A DNA stretch of 64,000 nucleotides. Origin: Azospirillum brasilense (GTDB lineage: Bacteria; Pseudomonadota; Alphaproteobacteria; Azospirillales; Azospirillaceae). The first letter of the stretch is position 1. The number at the start of each line of letters is the position of its first letter. The notes beneath the pieces were generated by a model that made no database searches, had not been told where the DNA came from, and saw only the letters and a program-made list of their open reading frames with translations. A program made the position numbers and the translations under genes. Shown here one piece after another: positions 51,801 to 59,079 of this stretch. The DNA lies in contig NZ_CP059452.1 of NCBI RefSeq assembly GCF_022023855.1, forward strand, positions 675,501 through 739,500. Direction: 5' to 3'.

Positions 51801-52618
51801 CCACCGGCTACGGCCTGACCTTCGGCTTGCACACCCGCATCGACGCCACCATCGAGCGGGTTACCGGGCGGATCGGCGCGGGCAACGTCTACGTCAACCG
51901 CAACACCATCGGCGCGGTGGTCGGCGTGCAGCCCTTCGGCGGCCACGGCCTGTCGGGCACCGGCCCCAAGGCGGGCGGCCCGCTCTACCTCTCCCGCCTG
52001 CTCAGCCGCCGCCCCAAGGGCTGGCTGGAGTTTCGCGGGCCGGACGCCGCACGCGCGGCCGGGCTGGCCTACGGCGAGTGGCTGCGCGCCAAGGGCTTCA
52101 CGGCGGAGGCGTCGCGCTGCGCCGGCTACGTGGCGCGCAGCGCCATCGGCGGCGGCGCGGAGCTGAACGGCCCGGTGGGCGAGCGCAACCTCTATGAACT
52201 GCATGGGCGGGGCCGCGTCCTGCTGCTGCCGCAGACGCGGACGGGCCTGCTGCTCCAGCTCGGCGCGGTCCTGGCGACGGGCAACAGCGCCGCGGTGGAC
52301 GCCCCGCCGGACCTGGCCGAGCTGCTGCGCGGCCTGCCCCCGGCGCTGGCCGTGCGGGTGCGGACCACGGCGGATTGGCGCGACGTCGGGCTGCTCGCCG
52401 CGGTTCTGGTGGAAGGCGACCGCGAACGCGTGACCGCCGTCAACCGGCGCGTCACGGAGCTTCCCGGCCCGATCCTGCTGGTGCAGGCGGCGAGCGCCGA
52501 GGCTTTGGCGGCGGGGCGGGGCGAGGGCTACGACCTCGACCTGCTGCTCAACGAGCGCTCGGTCAGCGTCAACACCGCGGCTGCCGGCGGCAACGCCAGC
52601 CTCGTCGCGATGAGCTGA
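48878..52618 (+). CDS. putA: Bifunctional proline dehydrogenase / P5C dehydrogenase
   Basis: A 1246-residue PutA that oxidises proline to glutamate in two steps: FAD-linked proline dehydrogenase and NAD+-linked glutamate-semialdehyde dehydrogenase. The first domain (about 130-500) shows YGKRCPYVIDFLVDLARRSG, RLVKGAYWDSEIKRAQ and FQCLHGMGEPLYKEV. The aldehyde dehydrogenase (about 560-1030) has PWNFPLAIFSGQIAAALAAGN, Glu820 in AETGGQN and Cys854 in DSAGQRCSALR, the correct 34-residue spacing. A further 200 residues at the C-terminus form the domain seen in long bifunctional PutAs. There is no N-terminal ribbon-helix-helix domain, so it cannot repress its own gene; the Lrp-type gene nearby would do so. 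Confidence 0.96.
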   Translation: MNSMTNPTATRADTRTAIPPAASGRAAPFADFAPPIRPATELRAAITAAYRRPEPDCLPFLFEQASLPPGVITAAAATARKLITALRAKPRGRGVEGLIHEYSLSSQEGMALMCLAEALLRIPDHATRDALIRDKIAGGDWQAHLGKGGSMFVNAATWGLLITGKLTSAGGEQALSSALTRLIARGGEPLIRRGVDFAMRMMGEQFVTGQTIQEALTNARPMEAEGFRYSYDMLGEAALTAEDAARYYADYENAIHAIGKASAGRGVYEGPGISIKLSAIHPRYSRAQADRVMDELLPRVKALALLAKGYDIGLNIDAEEADRLELSLDLMESLCFDPDLAGWNGIGFVVQAYGKRCPYVIDFLVDLARRSGHRLMIRLVKGAYWDSEIKRAQLDGLPDFPVYTRKVYTDVSYVACARKLLAAPDAVFPQFATHNAQTLATIYEMAGSDFQVGKYEFQCLHGMGEPLYKEVVGPLKRPCRIYAPVGTHETLLAYLVRRLLENGANSSFVNRIADPAVPVDELVADPVAVAKAIAPLGAPHALIALPRNLYAPERANSAGIDLSDETELARLSAALSASAEMTWTAAPLLADGERAGQAQPVRNPADRRDVVGTVTEASEALVAEAFGHAVAAAPAWAATPPEERAACLFRAADTMQERMPTLLGLIVREAGKSLPNAIAEVREAIDFLRYYGAQARDRFDNATHRPLGPVVCISPWNFPLAIFSGQIAAALAAGNPVLAKPAEETPLIAAEAVRILHAAGIPAGALQLLPGAGEVGAALVGHEAVRGVMFTGSTEVARLIQRQLAGRLLPDGGPIPLIAETGGQNAMIVDSSALAEQVVGDVIASAFDSAGQRCSALRILCLQEDVADRTLAMLKGAMRELRIGNPDRLAVDVGPVISEEARATIAAHIEAMRAKGRNVEFLPLPAETADGTFIAPTVIEIGGIHELEREVFGPVLHVVRFHRDDLDAVVDAINATGYGLTFGLHTRIDATIERVTGRIGAGNVYVNRNTIGAVVGVQPFGGHGLSGTGPKAGGPLYLSRLLSRRPKGWLEFRGPDAARAAGLAYGEWLRAKGFTAEASRCAGYVARSAIGGGAELNGPVGERNLYELHGRGRVLLLPQTRTGLLLQLGAVLATGNSAAVDAPPDLAELLRGLPPALAVRVRTTADWRDVGLLAAVLVEGDRERVTAVNRRVTELPGPILLVQAASAEALAAGRGEGYDLDLLLNERSVSVNTAAAGGNASLVAMS

Positions 52619-52634
52619 CGGGGCGAAAAGAACG

Positions 52635-52672
52635 GGTTGCGGGTCGGGCGGCGCGCCGCCTACTCCGCAACC
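52635..52672. terminator. Convergent hairpin at putA end
   Basis: GGTTGCGG (52635-52642) and CCGCAACC (52665-52672) are perfectly complementary and enclose a 14-bp palindrome GGCGGCGCGCCGCC (52647-52660). The right arm overlaps the last codons of the 62-residue gene on the other strand. Confidence 0.55.
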
Positions 52673-52848
52673 TCCCGTTCGATCACCAGCTCCTCGTCGT
52701 CGATGCGCAGGAAGGACCCGACCTCCAGATCGCCGCGCGCGATGGCGTCGTTGATGATGATCTGCGCCTCCGCGAGTGTGATCGTCCGGTCGTCAAAGAA
52801 AACCGGCCCGTCGGCGTGGCGGATGATCCTGAACGTTGCGGTGGTCAT
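52660..52848 (-). CDS. Small conserved-looking hypothetical protein
   Basis: A 62-residue protein with AAGGAG before ATG 52848. It is compact, with alternating strands and one helix (TTATFRIIRHADGPVFFDDRTITLAEAQIIINDAI) and an acidic end (DDEELVIEREVAE). No membrane segment, cysteines or known motif. It converges with putA and is divergent from the metallo-hydrolase gene. Not recognised. Confidence 0.65.
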   Translation of the reverse strand: MTTATFRIIRHADGPVFFDDRTITLAEAQIIINDAIARGDLEVGSFLRIDDEELVIEREVAE

Positions 52849-53059
52849 CCGGGTATTCTCCTTTGGCAATGCCCTTTGGTTAACCGCTGCGCGGCCCATT
52901 CGTCGCGAATCCCCCGATGCTCCCGCGGCGGAGCGGGCATGGAGCGAAACACGAAGTGCGTCAATGGTCGGAATGTTCTATTAGCGGATAGTTGACCGGA
53001 CGCGAACCAACGGGTAGCCAAGAGGCCGGGGGCACCGCAGCGCAAGGAGGACCATCAGG

Positions 53060-54100
53060 GTGAAAGACGACGCCGAACTCATCCGCCATCCGCTTTCCGA
53101 AGCACCGGACAATGGAACGGTCAGGGAGGTGGCGCCGGGTGTGCTGTGGCTGCGCCTGCCGCTACCCTACGCGCTGGACCACGTCAACCTCTACCTCTTC
53201 GAGGAGGGGGACGGCTGGGCGCTGTTCGACACCGGGCTGGGCGACGACGTCAGCCGCGAGTGCTGGGACCGGCTGCTGGGCGGCCCGCTGGGCGGCAAGC
53301 CGATCGTCCGGCTGGTGGTCAGCCACTTCCACCCCGACCATGTCGGTCTGGCCGGCTGGCTGCACGAGCGTTTCGCCCCGCCGCTGCACATGACCCAGAG
53401 CGAGTATTACTACGCCAAGCTGCTGCAACAAGGGCGTGATCCCCAGGCGCTGGAGGCGCAGGACGCCTTCTACCAAGCCGGGGGCCTGTCGCCCGACGAG
53501 ATCCAGCAGATGCTCGGCCGCGGCCTCAGCTACCTCAACCGCACGACCGGGCTGGCCCCCAGCTTCGAGCGGATGATTCCCGGCCAGACCCTGCGGCTGG
53601 GCGGGCGCGACTGGCGCATCCTGACCGGCGGCGGCCACTCGCCGGAGCAGGCGATGCTCTATTGTGCCGCCGACCGGCTGTTCCTCGCCGCCGATCAGGT
53701 CATCGCGCGAATCTCCCCCAACGTCAGCGTCTCGGCGATGCAGCCCAAGGCCGACCCGCTGGGGCTCTACCTGTCGTCGCTGGCCGCGATCCGGGAGGAG
53801 GTGGCGGCGGACGCGCTGGTCCTGTCCGGTCACCGGCTGCCCTTCTACGGGCTGGACCACCGCACCCGCGCGCTGGAGGCCCACCACGCCGACCGCTGCG
53901 CGCAGATCGCCGAGGCCTGCCGCACCAAGCCGCTGAGCTGCAAGGAACTGGTTCCGGTGCTGTTCCGCCGGGCGCTGGATTCGCACCAGTTGAGCTTCGC
54001 CTTCGGCGAGGCGCTGGCCCACCTCAACCACATGGTCGGGCGCGGCGAGCTGCGCACCGAGACACGCGCCGACGGCGTGCTGGCCTACCACAGCGCCTGA
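53060..54100 (+). CDS. MBL-fold metallo-hydrolase
   Basis: A 346-residue metallo-beta-lactamase-fold protein. The metal motif is SH89-F-H91-P-D93-H94, with further ligands in GGGHSPEQ and VLSGHRLPF. The N-terminus has the usual DHVNLYLFEEGDGWALFDTGLG strand pair. The C-terminal about 90 residues (CKTKPLSCKELVPVLFRRALDSHQ-like helices) match the LACTB2/winged-helix tail found in some hydrolases of thioesters or lactones. The substrate is unknown. GTG 53060 has AAGGAGG upstream. Confidence 0.87.
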   Translation: MKDDAELIRHPLSEAPDNGTVREVAPGVLWLRLPLPYALDHVNLYLFEEGDGWALFDTGLGDDVSRECWDRLLGGPLGGKPIVRLVVSHFHPDHVGLAGWLHERFAPPLHMTQSEYYYAKLLQQGRDPQALEAQDAFYQAGGLSPDEIQQMLGRGLSYLNRTTGLAPSFERMIPGQTLRLGGRDWRILTGGGHSPEQAMLYCAADRLFLAADQVIARISPNVSVSAMQPKADPLGLYLSSLAAIREEVAADALVLSGHRLPFYGLDHRTRALEAHHADRCAQIAEACRTKPLSCKELVPVLFRRALDSHQLSFAFGEALAHLNHMVGRGELRTETRADGVLAYHSA

Positions 54101-54116
54101 TCCGGCGGGCGGTGCC

Positions 54117-54824
54117 TCAGCGGCAGACGCGGTACGGCCCCATGTCGAGGTGGAAGTGGTCGCCGTGGGCCTCGTTGTAGTCGGGGCCCAGCACCGCGCG
54201 GAAGACCTCGCAGGCGCCGTCGCGCACCTCGCGCAGGAATGCCCCCTTACGTCCGTCCGCCGGCGCCCAGTCGCCGGGCAGGGCGATGGTGGTCCCGTCG
54301 GCCAGCGTGAATCCGGCGATGTCGAGGGCGTTGGCGGTGGCGTGCTCGCTGCGGCGTCCCTCCGCCCGGCCGTAGACGTTGCGGCAGGCGTAGCTTCCCA
54401 GATGCCGCACCCGCGCCACGCGCTGGCCGAAATGCCGCTGCGCCGCCGGCTGGAGCGTGTGCGTCTCGAACAGCATCCAGGCGGCGGCGAGCGGGCAGGT
54501 GACCGTGAAGCCGCTGTTGAAGGCCACCGCCGAGCGGCTGACCTGCACCGCATCGGTCAGGCCGCAGCCCGGACCGGTCTGCCGGTCGGTCACCGGAGTG
54601 AAGCGCAGGCCCGTGTCGCCCAGAACGGCGTGGCACTGCCGGCGCGCACCCTCCAGCCGGGACAGCTTGAGGCGGGTCAGCAGGTTCGGCACCTCCCCGA
54701 TGTCCAGCGGCGCCCAGGGGTCGTAGCGGGGCGGAACCGTTACCGCGCCCGTTCCCACCATCGCCGCCCCTCCCACGGCGGCCAGAAGCAGCAGGGCCGC
54801 CGTCCAGCGGAAGAACCGTCCCAT
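54117..54824 (-). CDS. Extensin-like secreted protein
   Basis: A 235-residue protein with a membrane/signal segment (WTAALLLLAAVGGAAMVG). The remainder matches the bacterial extensin-like C-terminal family: CHAVLGDTGLRFTPV, CGLTDAVQVSRS, TCPLAAAWMLFE, GSYACRNVYGRAEGRRSEHATANALDIAGF and the end DHFHLDMGPYRVCR. The H-x-x-A-x-A-x-D and H-F-H patterns resemble peptidoglycan DD-peptidases of the VanY/M15 fold, so a cell-wall role is plausible. No operon partner. Confidence 0.87.
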   Translation of the reverse strand: MGRFFRWTAALLLLAAVGGAAMVGTGAVTVPPRYDPWAPLDIGEVPNLLTRLKLSRLEGARRQCHAVLGDTGLRFTPVTDRQTGPGCGLTDAVQVSRSAVAFNSGFTVTCPLAAAWMLFETHTLQPAAQRHFGQRVARVRHLGSYACRNVYGRAEGRRSEHATANALDIAGFTLADGTTIALPGDWAPADGRKGAFLREVRDGACEVFRAVLGPDYNEAHGDHFHLDMGPYRVCR

Positions 54825-55041
54825 GCGTCAGCCGTCTCTCTCCGTTGCGCTGCCGCAGTCTGAACAGCCGGGACGGTTGCGCGGCTCAGCCGGATCGTAT
54901 TCCTCCTAATTGCTTATGAACCGGCGGTGGGGGCGGACTGTTGTCCAGGCGGCGGTTCATCCGTTCGTGCAATTGGACGGAGCGTGACTTCCATGCCACA
55001 CTTCCATTGTTACCCTTCGTCACGCGGTGAGGGAGAGGCCG

Positions 55042-55344
55042 ATGTCCGATGCACATGATGAAGTCCTGGCCATGCAGGGCCGGACCGAACGCGCGAATTC
55101 CACGATTCCGCTCACCGCGTCCTCCGCGCTGGCCTCCGCCGCGGCGCTGTTCCGCAAAATCGAAACGCCCGTGCCGCCGCCCGCCGAGGAGTGGATCGTC
55201 GGCGACGCCGGGGCCTTCGGCATTGGCGCCTACGGTCGCCTGCCCGCCACGGTTCCTGCGGCGTCGGTGGCGCCGGAACTGCTGGCGCGACGGGAGCTGG
55301 CGGCACGGCTCGACGGCGGGATGGCCGAGGACACCGCCGGCTGA
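55042..55344 (+). CDS. Hypothetical protein (100 residues)
   Basis: A short soluble protein starting MSDAHDEVLAMQGR, with GGGAGAGG upstream of ATG 55042. It is Ala-rich and probably helical in the first half, followed by VPPPAEEWIVGDAGAFGIGAYGRLP. No known domain. Codon use and ribosome site support it over the opposite-strand frame. Confidence 0.58.
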   Translation: MSDAHDEVLAMQGRTERANSTIPLTASSALASAAALFRKIETPVPPPAEEWIVGDAGAFGIGAYGRLPATVPAASVAPELLARRELAARLDGGMAEDTAG

Positions 55345-55359
55345 GGCGCGGATCGTCGC

Positions 55360-55791
55360 TCAGCCGTCCTTGCGATAGAAGTCGACCAACGCCGTGAGAA
55401 CGGCGGGATCGTCGTAGCGGCCAAGGAACAGGTCGCCGATGGCCCGGCGCAGCAGGATGCTGATCCGGGCGCGGGCGCGGCCATGGACGGCGCCCTCCAG
55501 CCGGCGGCAGCGGTTGCACAGCAGGCGGACCCGCTCGACCGCGGAGCGGGTGATGCGCAGCGCCTCGACGCTGACCAGGATGTCGGTGGTGGCAGCGTAT
55601 TCGGTGGCCTCCGGCCAGGGCACGCGGCGCCCGCGACCGTCACGCCACGTCTCGTCCGCCCCGTCGTACCAGCGTCCGTCGGGCAGGCAGCGCACGACCA
55701 CCCCGTCGGGTCGCCCGCAGCAGCGGCAGCGCAGATTCCCCGAGGTCTCCCCCACACGCACCGGATCGAGATAGGGCGCACGGATCTGCAT
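55360..55791 (-). CDS. Hypothetical protein with paired CxxC-type motifs
   Basis: A 143-residue protein. Cysteines occur as LRCRCCGRPDG...VRCLPDG near the start and LLCNRCRRLEG in the middle, suggesting a zinc ribbon. A helical C-terminal part follows (ARISILLRRAIGDLFLGRYDDPAVLTALVDFYRKDG). ATG 55791 has GGGAGCCGG upstream; a frame 15 codons longer also exists. Not recognised. Confidence 0.6.
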   Translation of the reverse strand: MQIRAPYLDPVRVGETSGNLRCRCCGRPDGVVVRCLPDGRWYDGADETWRDGRGRRVPWPEATEYAATTDILVSVEALRITRSAVERVRLLCNRCRRLEGAVHGRARARISILLRRAIGDLFLGRYDDPAVLTALVDFYRKDG

Positions 55792-55929
55792 CCGGCTCCC
55801 GGAGCGTGTCTGCCTGCCCCGCATCGGCTGTCCCATTCCCCGTCTTGAAACCCCCGACCGGGGGAGGTCCCCGGCGGAACGGGGACCATGACACGGAACG
55901 GCCGGTCAAGCGCGTGACTTCTGCGCGGA

Positions 55930-56265
55930 TCAGGCCGCGAAGGGCATAAGGAGCAGCGTGACCGAGGCCAGCGTGAAGGCGGCCATGGAGCGGCGCCCCA
56001 CGGCGACGGCGGCCTCGTCCTGTCCGCTCTCCTCCAGGCGCAGCGCCAGGAAGCCTTGGGCCATGCCCGACGCGAAGGTGATGAAGTGGATGATCGCGAG
56101 GCCGGGCAGCGCGTCCAGCCCCAGGAACAGGGTGACCGCGCCCAGCACCATGCCGTTGAAGGCGGCCTGCCGCAGGATCGGTTCCCAATGCTCGCGGGCG
56201 ACGAAGGTTTCGATCATGTCCAGCGGATGGCCGTTCCGCTCGTCCGGATCGGTGTACAGGCTCAT
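55930..56265 (-). CDS. Hypothetical membrane protein (111 residues)
   Basis: Three predicted helices: NGMVLGAVTLFLGLDALPGLAI, IIHFITFASGMAQGFLAL and MAAFTLASVTLLLMPFA. The soluble N-terminus reads DPDERNGHPLDMIETFVAREHWEPILRQ. GGAG precedes ATG 56265. It lies just downstream of the anti-sigma gene and may belong to the sigma/anti-sigma operon. Family unknown. Confidence 0.66.
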   Translation of the reverse strand: MSLYTDPDERNGHPLDMIETFVAREHWEPILRQAAFNGMVLGAVTLFLGLDALPGLAIIHFITFASGMAQGFLALRLEESGQDEAAVAVGRRSMAAFTLASVTLLLMPFAA

Positions 56266-56324
56266 GGCTGGGCTCCACAGGCTTGGTGGGGCTCCGCCCG
56301 ATAAGGTTTCAGGGCGGAGCGGTG

Positions 56325-57143
56325 TCAGGATCGGCGGATGCTGTCCGCCATCTTCTTGGCGACGGTCAGCAGATCGCCGTCGGCCTTGTTGCCGGTGATG
56401 GTGTAGGCGACCAGCCCGGCCCGCCAATAGACGAGCCGCAGGCTGTCCTGCACGACGGTATGCAGCGTGCCGTCCTGCGCCGGCTCGCCGGACGCGACGA
56501 ACAGGGTCAGCAGTTCGCCATCCGGTTCCCTGTAGAGAAACTGGAGAGCGGTGCCATGGTTCCATGGCACGATGCTGGCCCGGATCAGGGTCAGTTCCGG
56601 ACCGATGGCGGGAAGCGCCACCGTCATGCCGCGGCCCTCCGGCAGCGGCACCTGGGCGGTCTGAACCGGGACGGGTGTGACGTTCGTCTGGGGCGGGGCC
56701 GGCTGCAGCGTGTTGAGCGCGACGGCCTTGGAATGGGCGTCCGCCGCCTCGTCGGCGAAGGCCGGGACATCGTCGACCTCGCCGGCCAGCTGCGGTCCGG
56801 TGGCCCCGCCCGACTGCACCCACACGGTCAGGCTCCACCCCCCCATGACCAGCAGCATGGCAGCGGCCAGCGGGGCGACCCGCCGGGAGAAGCGGTCCAT
56901 GTCCAGCCGCCAACGCAGGCGCCCGGCCAAGGTTTCGGTATCTTGCACCGAAACGGCGGCCATCATGTCGAGGCCGAGCTTCAGCATCTCCTGCTGGTGC
57001 CGGTACTCGTGCAGCTTGGCGGCCAGGGCCGGGTTGGCGGCAAGCTGCGCCTCGAAGGCGGCGCGGCGGGCCGGTTCCATCTCGCCGTCCATGTAGAGAT
57101 GCAGGTCGGCGTTCTGGTTGAGGCTGATGGGATCGCTGCCCAT
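56325..57143 (-). CDS. Probable transmembrane anti-sigma factor
   Basis: A 272-residue protein with an anti-sigma-like N-terminal domain (ADLHLYMDGEMEPARRAAFEAQLAANPALAAKLHEYRHQQEML), a single membrane helix (VAPLAAAMLLVMGGWSLTVWV) and a large periplasmic domain. It starts 3 bp after the ECF sigma gene. The N-terminal domain keeps a His but lacks the CxxC of zinc-binding anti-sigma factors. It would hold the sigma factor at the membrane until an envelope signal releases it. Confidence 0.85.
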   Translation of the reverse strand: MGSDPISLNQNADLHLYMDGEMEPARRAAFEAQLAANPALAAKLHEYRHQQEMLKLGLDMMAAVSVQDTETLAGRLRWRLDMDRFSRRVAPLAAAMLLVMGGWSLTVWVQSGGATGPQLAGEVDDVPAFADEAADAHSKAVALNTLQPAPPQTNVTPVPVQTAQVPLPEGRGMTVALPAIGPELTLIRASIVPWNHGTALQFLYREPDGELLTLFVASGEPAQDGTLHTVVQDSLRLVYWRAGLVAYTITGNKADGDLLTVAKKMADSIRRS

Positions 57144-57146
57144 GGC

Positions 57147-57695
57147 TCACCTCACCGCCCGCAGCGCGGTCTGGGCGCGGTCGCGCTGTCCCATCTCCCG
57201 GTGGCCCATCTCCCGGTGGCCCATCTCCACACGCAGCGCCTCCCGTCCGCGGGCCAGACGCGACATCAGCGTGCCGAGCGGGATGTCCAGCTGACGGGCG
57301 GCCTCCTGGTAGCTCATCCCCTCCACGGCGACGAGGGTGAGGACGCGGCGCTGCTCGTCGGGAAGGGTGGCGAAGGCCTCGATGGTCCGCATCAACTCGA
57401 CATGGTCCGGCTGGTTGGGCGGCATCTGCCCGTGGGTCATCGCCTCGATGGTCGAGGCGCCGCGCGCCCGCACCTGCTCCCGCCGCACCCCGTTGACGTG
57501 GACGTTGTGCAGGATGCCGAACAGCCAGGAACGCAGGTCGCCGTTCGGCCGGAAAGTCCGGGAGCCGGAAATGGCGCGCACCAACGTCTCCTGCACGAGA
57601 TCCTCCGCATCGTCGCGGTTGCGCGCCAGCGCGAGGGCGTAGCGGCGCAGGGAGCGCAGTTGATTCGACAGTTGATCGCGCAGGCTGAACGTCAC
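57147..57695 (-). CDS. ECF-type RNA polymerase sigma factor
   Basis: A 182-residue sigma-70 of the extracytoplasmic function group. Region 2 is RRYALALARNRDDAEDLVQETLVRAISG with LRSWLFGILHNVHVN, and region 4 is LPDEQRRVLTLVAVEGMSYQEAARQLDIPLGTLMSRLARGREALR. Its tail carries a short repeat, GHREMGHREMGQRD, not seen in typical members. GTG 57695 is the chosen start because the family begins near here; the longer upstream residues look non-coding. The gene directly after it encodes the anti-sigma factor. Confidence 0.92.
   Translation of the reverse strand: MTFSLRDQLSNQLRSLRRYALALARNRDDAEDLVQETLVRAISGSRTFRPNGDLRSWLFGILHNVHVNGVRREQVRARGASTIEAMTHGQMPPNQPDHVELMRTIEAFATLPDEQRRVLTLVAVEGMSYQEAARQLDIPLGTLMSRLARGREALRVEMGHREMGHREMGQRDRAQTALRAVR
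57190..57228 (-). repeat. 15-bp tandem repeat at sigma gene end
   Basis: CCCATCTCCCGGTGG occurs at 57190-57204 and 57205-57219, and partly at 57220-57228. It encodes repeated GHREM units at the end of the ECF sigma factor and can change length in frame. Confidence 0.85.
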
Positions 57696-57786
57696 GTCTC
57701 CACCCCGTGGACTGGATTTCCCGAATTCCTGCTCCGTTTTCGTTTCGGGAAGGCCTTTTAATCCCGGGGCGGGACGCTTTCCGCAG

Positions 57787-58158
57787 TCAATCGTCGTCGT
57801 GGTCGCGGGGCGGCCGGTGCAGGGAGCCATCGGCGAGGATGATCTCGCTGGCCATCAGCCCGCCCTTGCGGACACGCCCGGTGATGGTGATGGGGGCGCC
57901 CGGCTCGATTCCCGCCGGCAGGAAGCCGCGCACCGTGACATCGGTCCGTGCGCTGTCATCCTGGATGGTCATCCAATTCGCGCCCACCGCGGCGACCGTT
58001 CCGGAGACGGTGCCGCCACCGGTCCGCAGCGCGTCGGCGACCGGCTGCGGTGAGGAGGGCTGAACCGCGCGGTCCCGCTCGCCCGCGTCGGCGGAGCCGG
58101 ACAGCAGAAGGGCGGCGAAGGCCGCGGCCAGAACAGGGAGGGTGGTGGAACGGTGCAT
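57787..58158 (-). CDS. Secreted OB-fold-like protein
   Basis: A 123-residue protein with a signal peptide (STTLPVLAAAFAALLLSGSADA-GE). The mature part has five strands in a small-barrel pattern: GTVSGTVAAVGANWMTIQDDSART, VTVRGFLPAGIEPGAPITITGRVRKG and ASEIILADGSLH. This resembles the periplasmic BOF family (YdeI/YgiW type), which includes stress proteins. ATG 58158 has GGAGACAGG upstream. It lies just upstream of, and on the same strand as, the sigma gene and could be transcribed with it or controlled by it. Confidence 0.75.
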   Translation of the reverse strand: MHRSTTLPVLAAAFAALLLSGSADAGERDRAVQPSSPQPVADALRTGGGTVSGTVAAVGANWMTIQDDSARTDVTVRGFLPAGIEPGAPITITGRVRKGGLMASEIILADGSLHRPPRDHDDD

Positions 58159-58305
58159 GATCCTGTCTCCATCGCAAGGGGCGGGAGGTCCGCCCGAACA
58201 GGAGTGATCATGACAAGGCGCGTCTGAGCCTCGCCTGAACGGGGCGTTCAACGGCGGTTCAGGAAGGCCGGTCACAATCCGCTTGATCGGCGGGGGGCAG
58301 CCTAT

Positions 58306-58325
58306 AAATTAGAGAAATCTCATTT
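58306..58325. promoter_or_regulatory. Candidate BigR/SqrR operator (autoregulatory)
   Basis: AAATTAGAGAAATCTCATTT, an imperfect 8-4-8 palindrome, lies 18 bp before the repressor start and overlaps a TATAAA -10-like element (58303-58308). It shares 12 of 20 positions, including TTAGA, with the palindrome at 63418. Confidence 0.7.
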
Positions 58326-58343
58326 AAAGGTTGGACGTGGCCC

Positions 58344-58694
58344 ATGCCATCCATCGAGCCGCCGCTTGACCCCGCCGAGCTGGAAGAGCGGGCCGCCGAG
58401 GCGGAAGCCTTCCTGCGCTCCATCGCCAGCCGCCACCGGCTGATGATTCTGTGCAGCCTGCTGGACGGAGAGATGCCGGTGGGCGACCTCGCGCGGCGGC
58501 TCGGCCTGTCGCAGTCGAACCTGTCCCAGCACCTTGCCAAGCTGCGGGACGAGGGGCTGGTCGCCACCCGGCGGGACGGCACGTCGATCCACTACCGCAT
58601 CGGGTCGGACCGGGTGCGCCCGATCCTGCTGGAGCTGTACCGCCAGTTCTGCGTCGGCGCGCGCTGCGTGGCCGACGCAGACCCGATGCCCTGA
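58344..58694 (+). CDS. bigR: BigR/SqrR-type persulfide-responsive repressor
   Basis: A 116-residue ArsR-fold regulator. The winged helix-turn-helix is DLARRLGLSQSNLSQHLAKLRDEGLVATRRDGTSIHYRI. Cys37 (LMILCSLLDGE) and Cys103 (ELYRQFC) are 66 residues apart, exactly the spacing of the two persulfide-sensing cysteines of BigR and SqrR; Cys108 is extra. In that family a sulfide or persulfide links the cysteines and releases DNA. Its neighbours (rhodanese, sulfide:quinone reductase-like, DUF2892) fit this regulon. The arsenic-sensor CxC motif of ArsR is missing. It converges with the rhodanese gene, 10 bp away. Confidence 0.88.
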   Translation: MPSIEPPLDPAELEERAAEAEAFLRSIASRHRLMILCSLLDGEMPVGDLARRLGLSQSNLSQHLAKLRDEGLVATRRDGTSIHYRIGSDRVRPILLELYRQFCVGARCVADADPMP

Positions 58695-58704
58695 GGCCCG
58701 CCCC

Positions 58705-59079
58705 TCAGCGCTCGACCGGCCCGGAGGCGGCCATCCAGGCGGCCATGCCGCCGTTCAGCCGGTGGATGTCCCCGGCAAATCCGCTGGCCGCCATCTGGGC
58801 CGACGCCGGGCCGCAGCGGCGACCGCTCTGGCAATGGAAGACCAGATGCTTGCCCGTCGCGTCCGGCACGCGGGCCGGGTCGAACCGCGACAGCGGCACC
58901 AGCGTGGCGCCGGGGATGCGGACGGCGCGGTGCTCATGCGGCTCGCGGACATCGACGATCACCGCCGAGCCGTCCTTCAGCCAGCCCATGACGGTGGCTG
59001 CGTCGACGGTCTTGATCCGGTCGCTCATGGCGTTTGCGCTCCGGTTGAGGCCGAGGAAGGAGAGTAGGGTCTTGAGCAT
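58705..59079 (-). CDS. Rhodanese-like sulfurtransferase
   Basis: A 124-residue single rhodanese domain. The active-site loop is HC83-QSGRRC with a second Cys at 89; the strand VIVDVREPHEHRAVRIPGA and the tail DIHRLNGGMAAWMA are typical. It would move sulfane sulfur from persulfides or thiosulfate to an acceptor. The chosen start overlaps the RND gene end by 55 nt; ATG 59028 (MSDRIKTVD) is an alternative with GGAG upstream. The 17-residue N-terminal extension (LKTLLSFLGLN) is amphipathic. Confidence 0.88.
   Translation of the reverse strand: MLKTLLSFLGLNRSANAMSDRIKTVDAATVMGWLKDGSAVIVDVREPHEHRAVRIPGATLVPLSRFDPARVPDATGKHLVFHCQSGRRCGPASAQMAASGFAGDIHRLNGGMAAWMAASGPVER

Noticed and set aside
58344..58694. 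Arsenic or metal sensor of the ArsR family
   Set aside because: The CxC metal site on the recognition helix is absent, while the cysteine pair fits the persulfide sensors.
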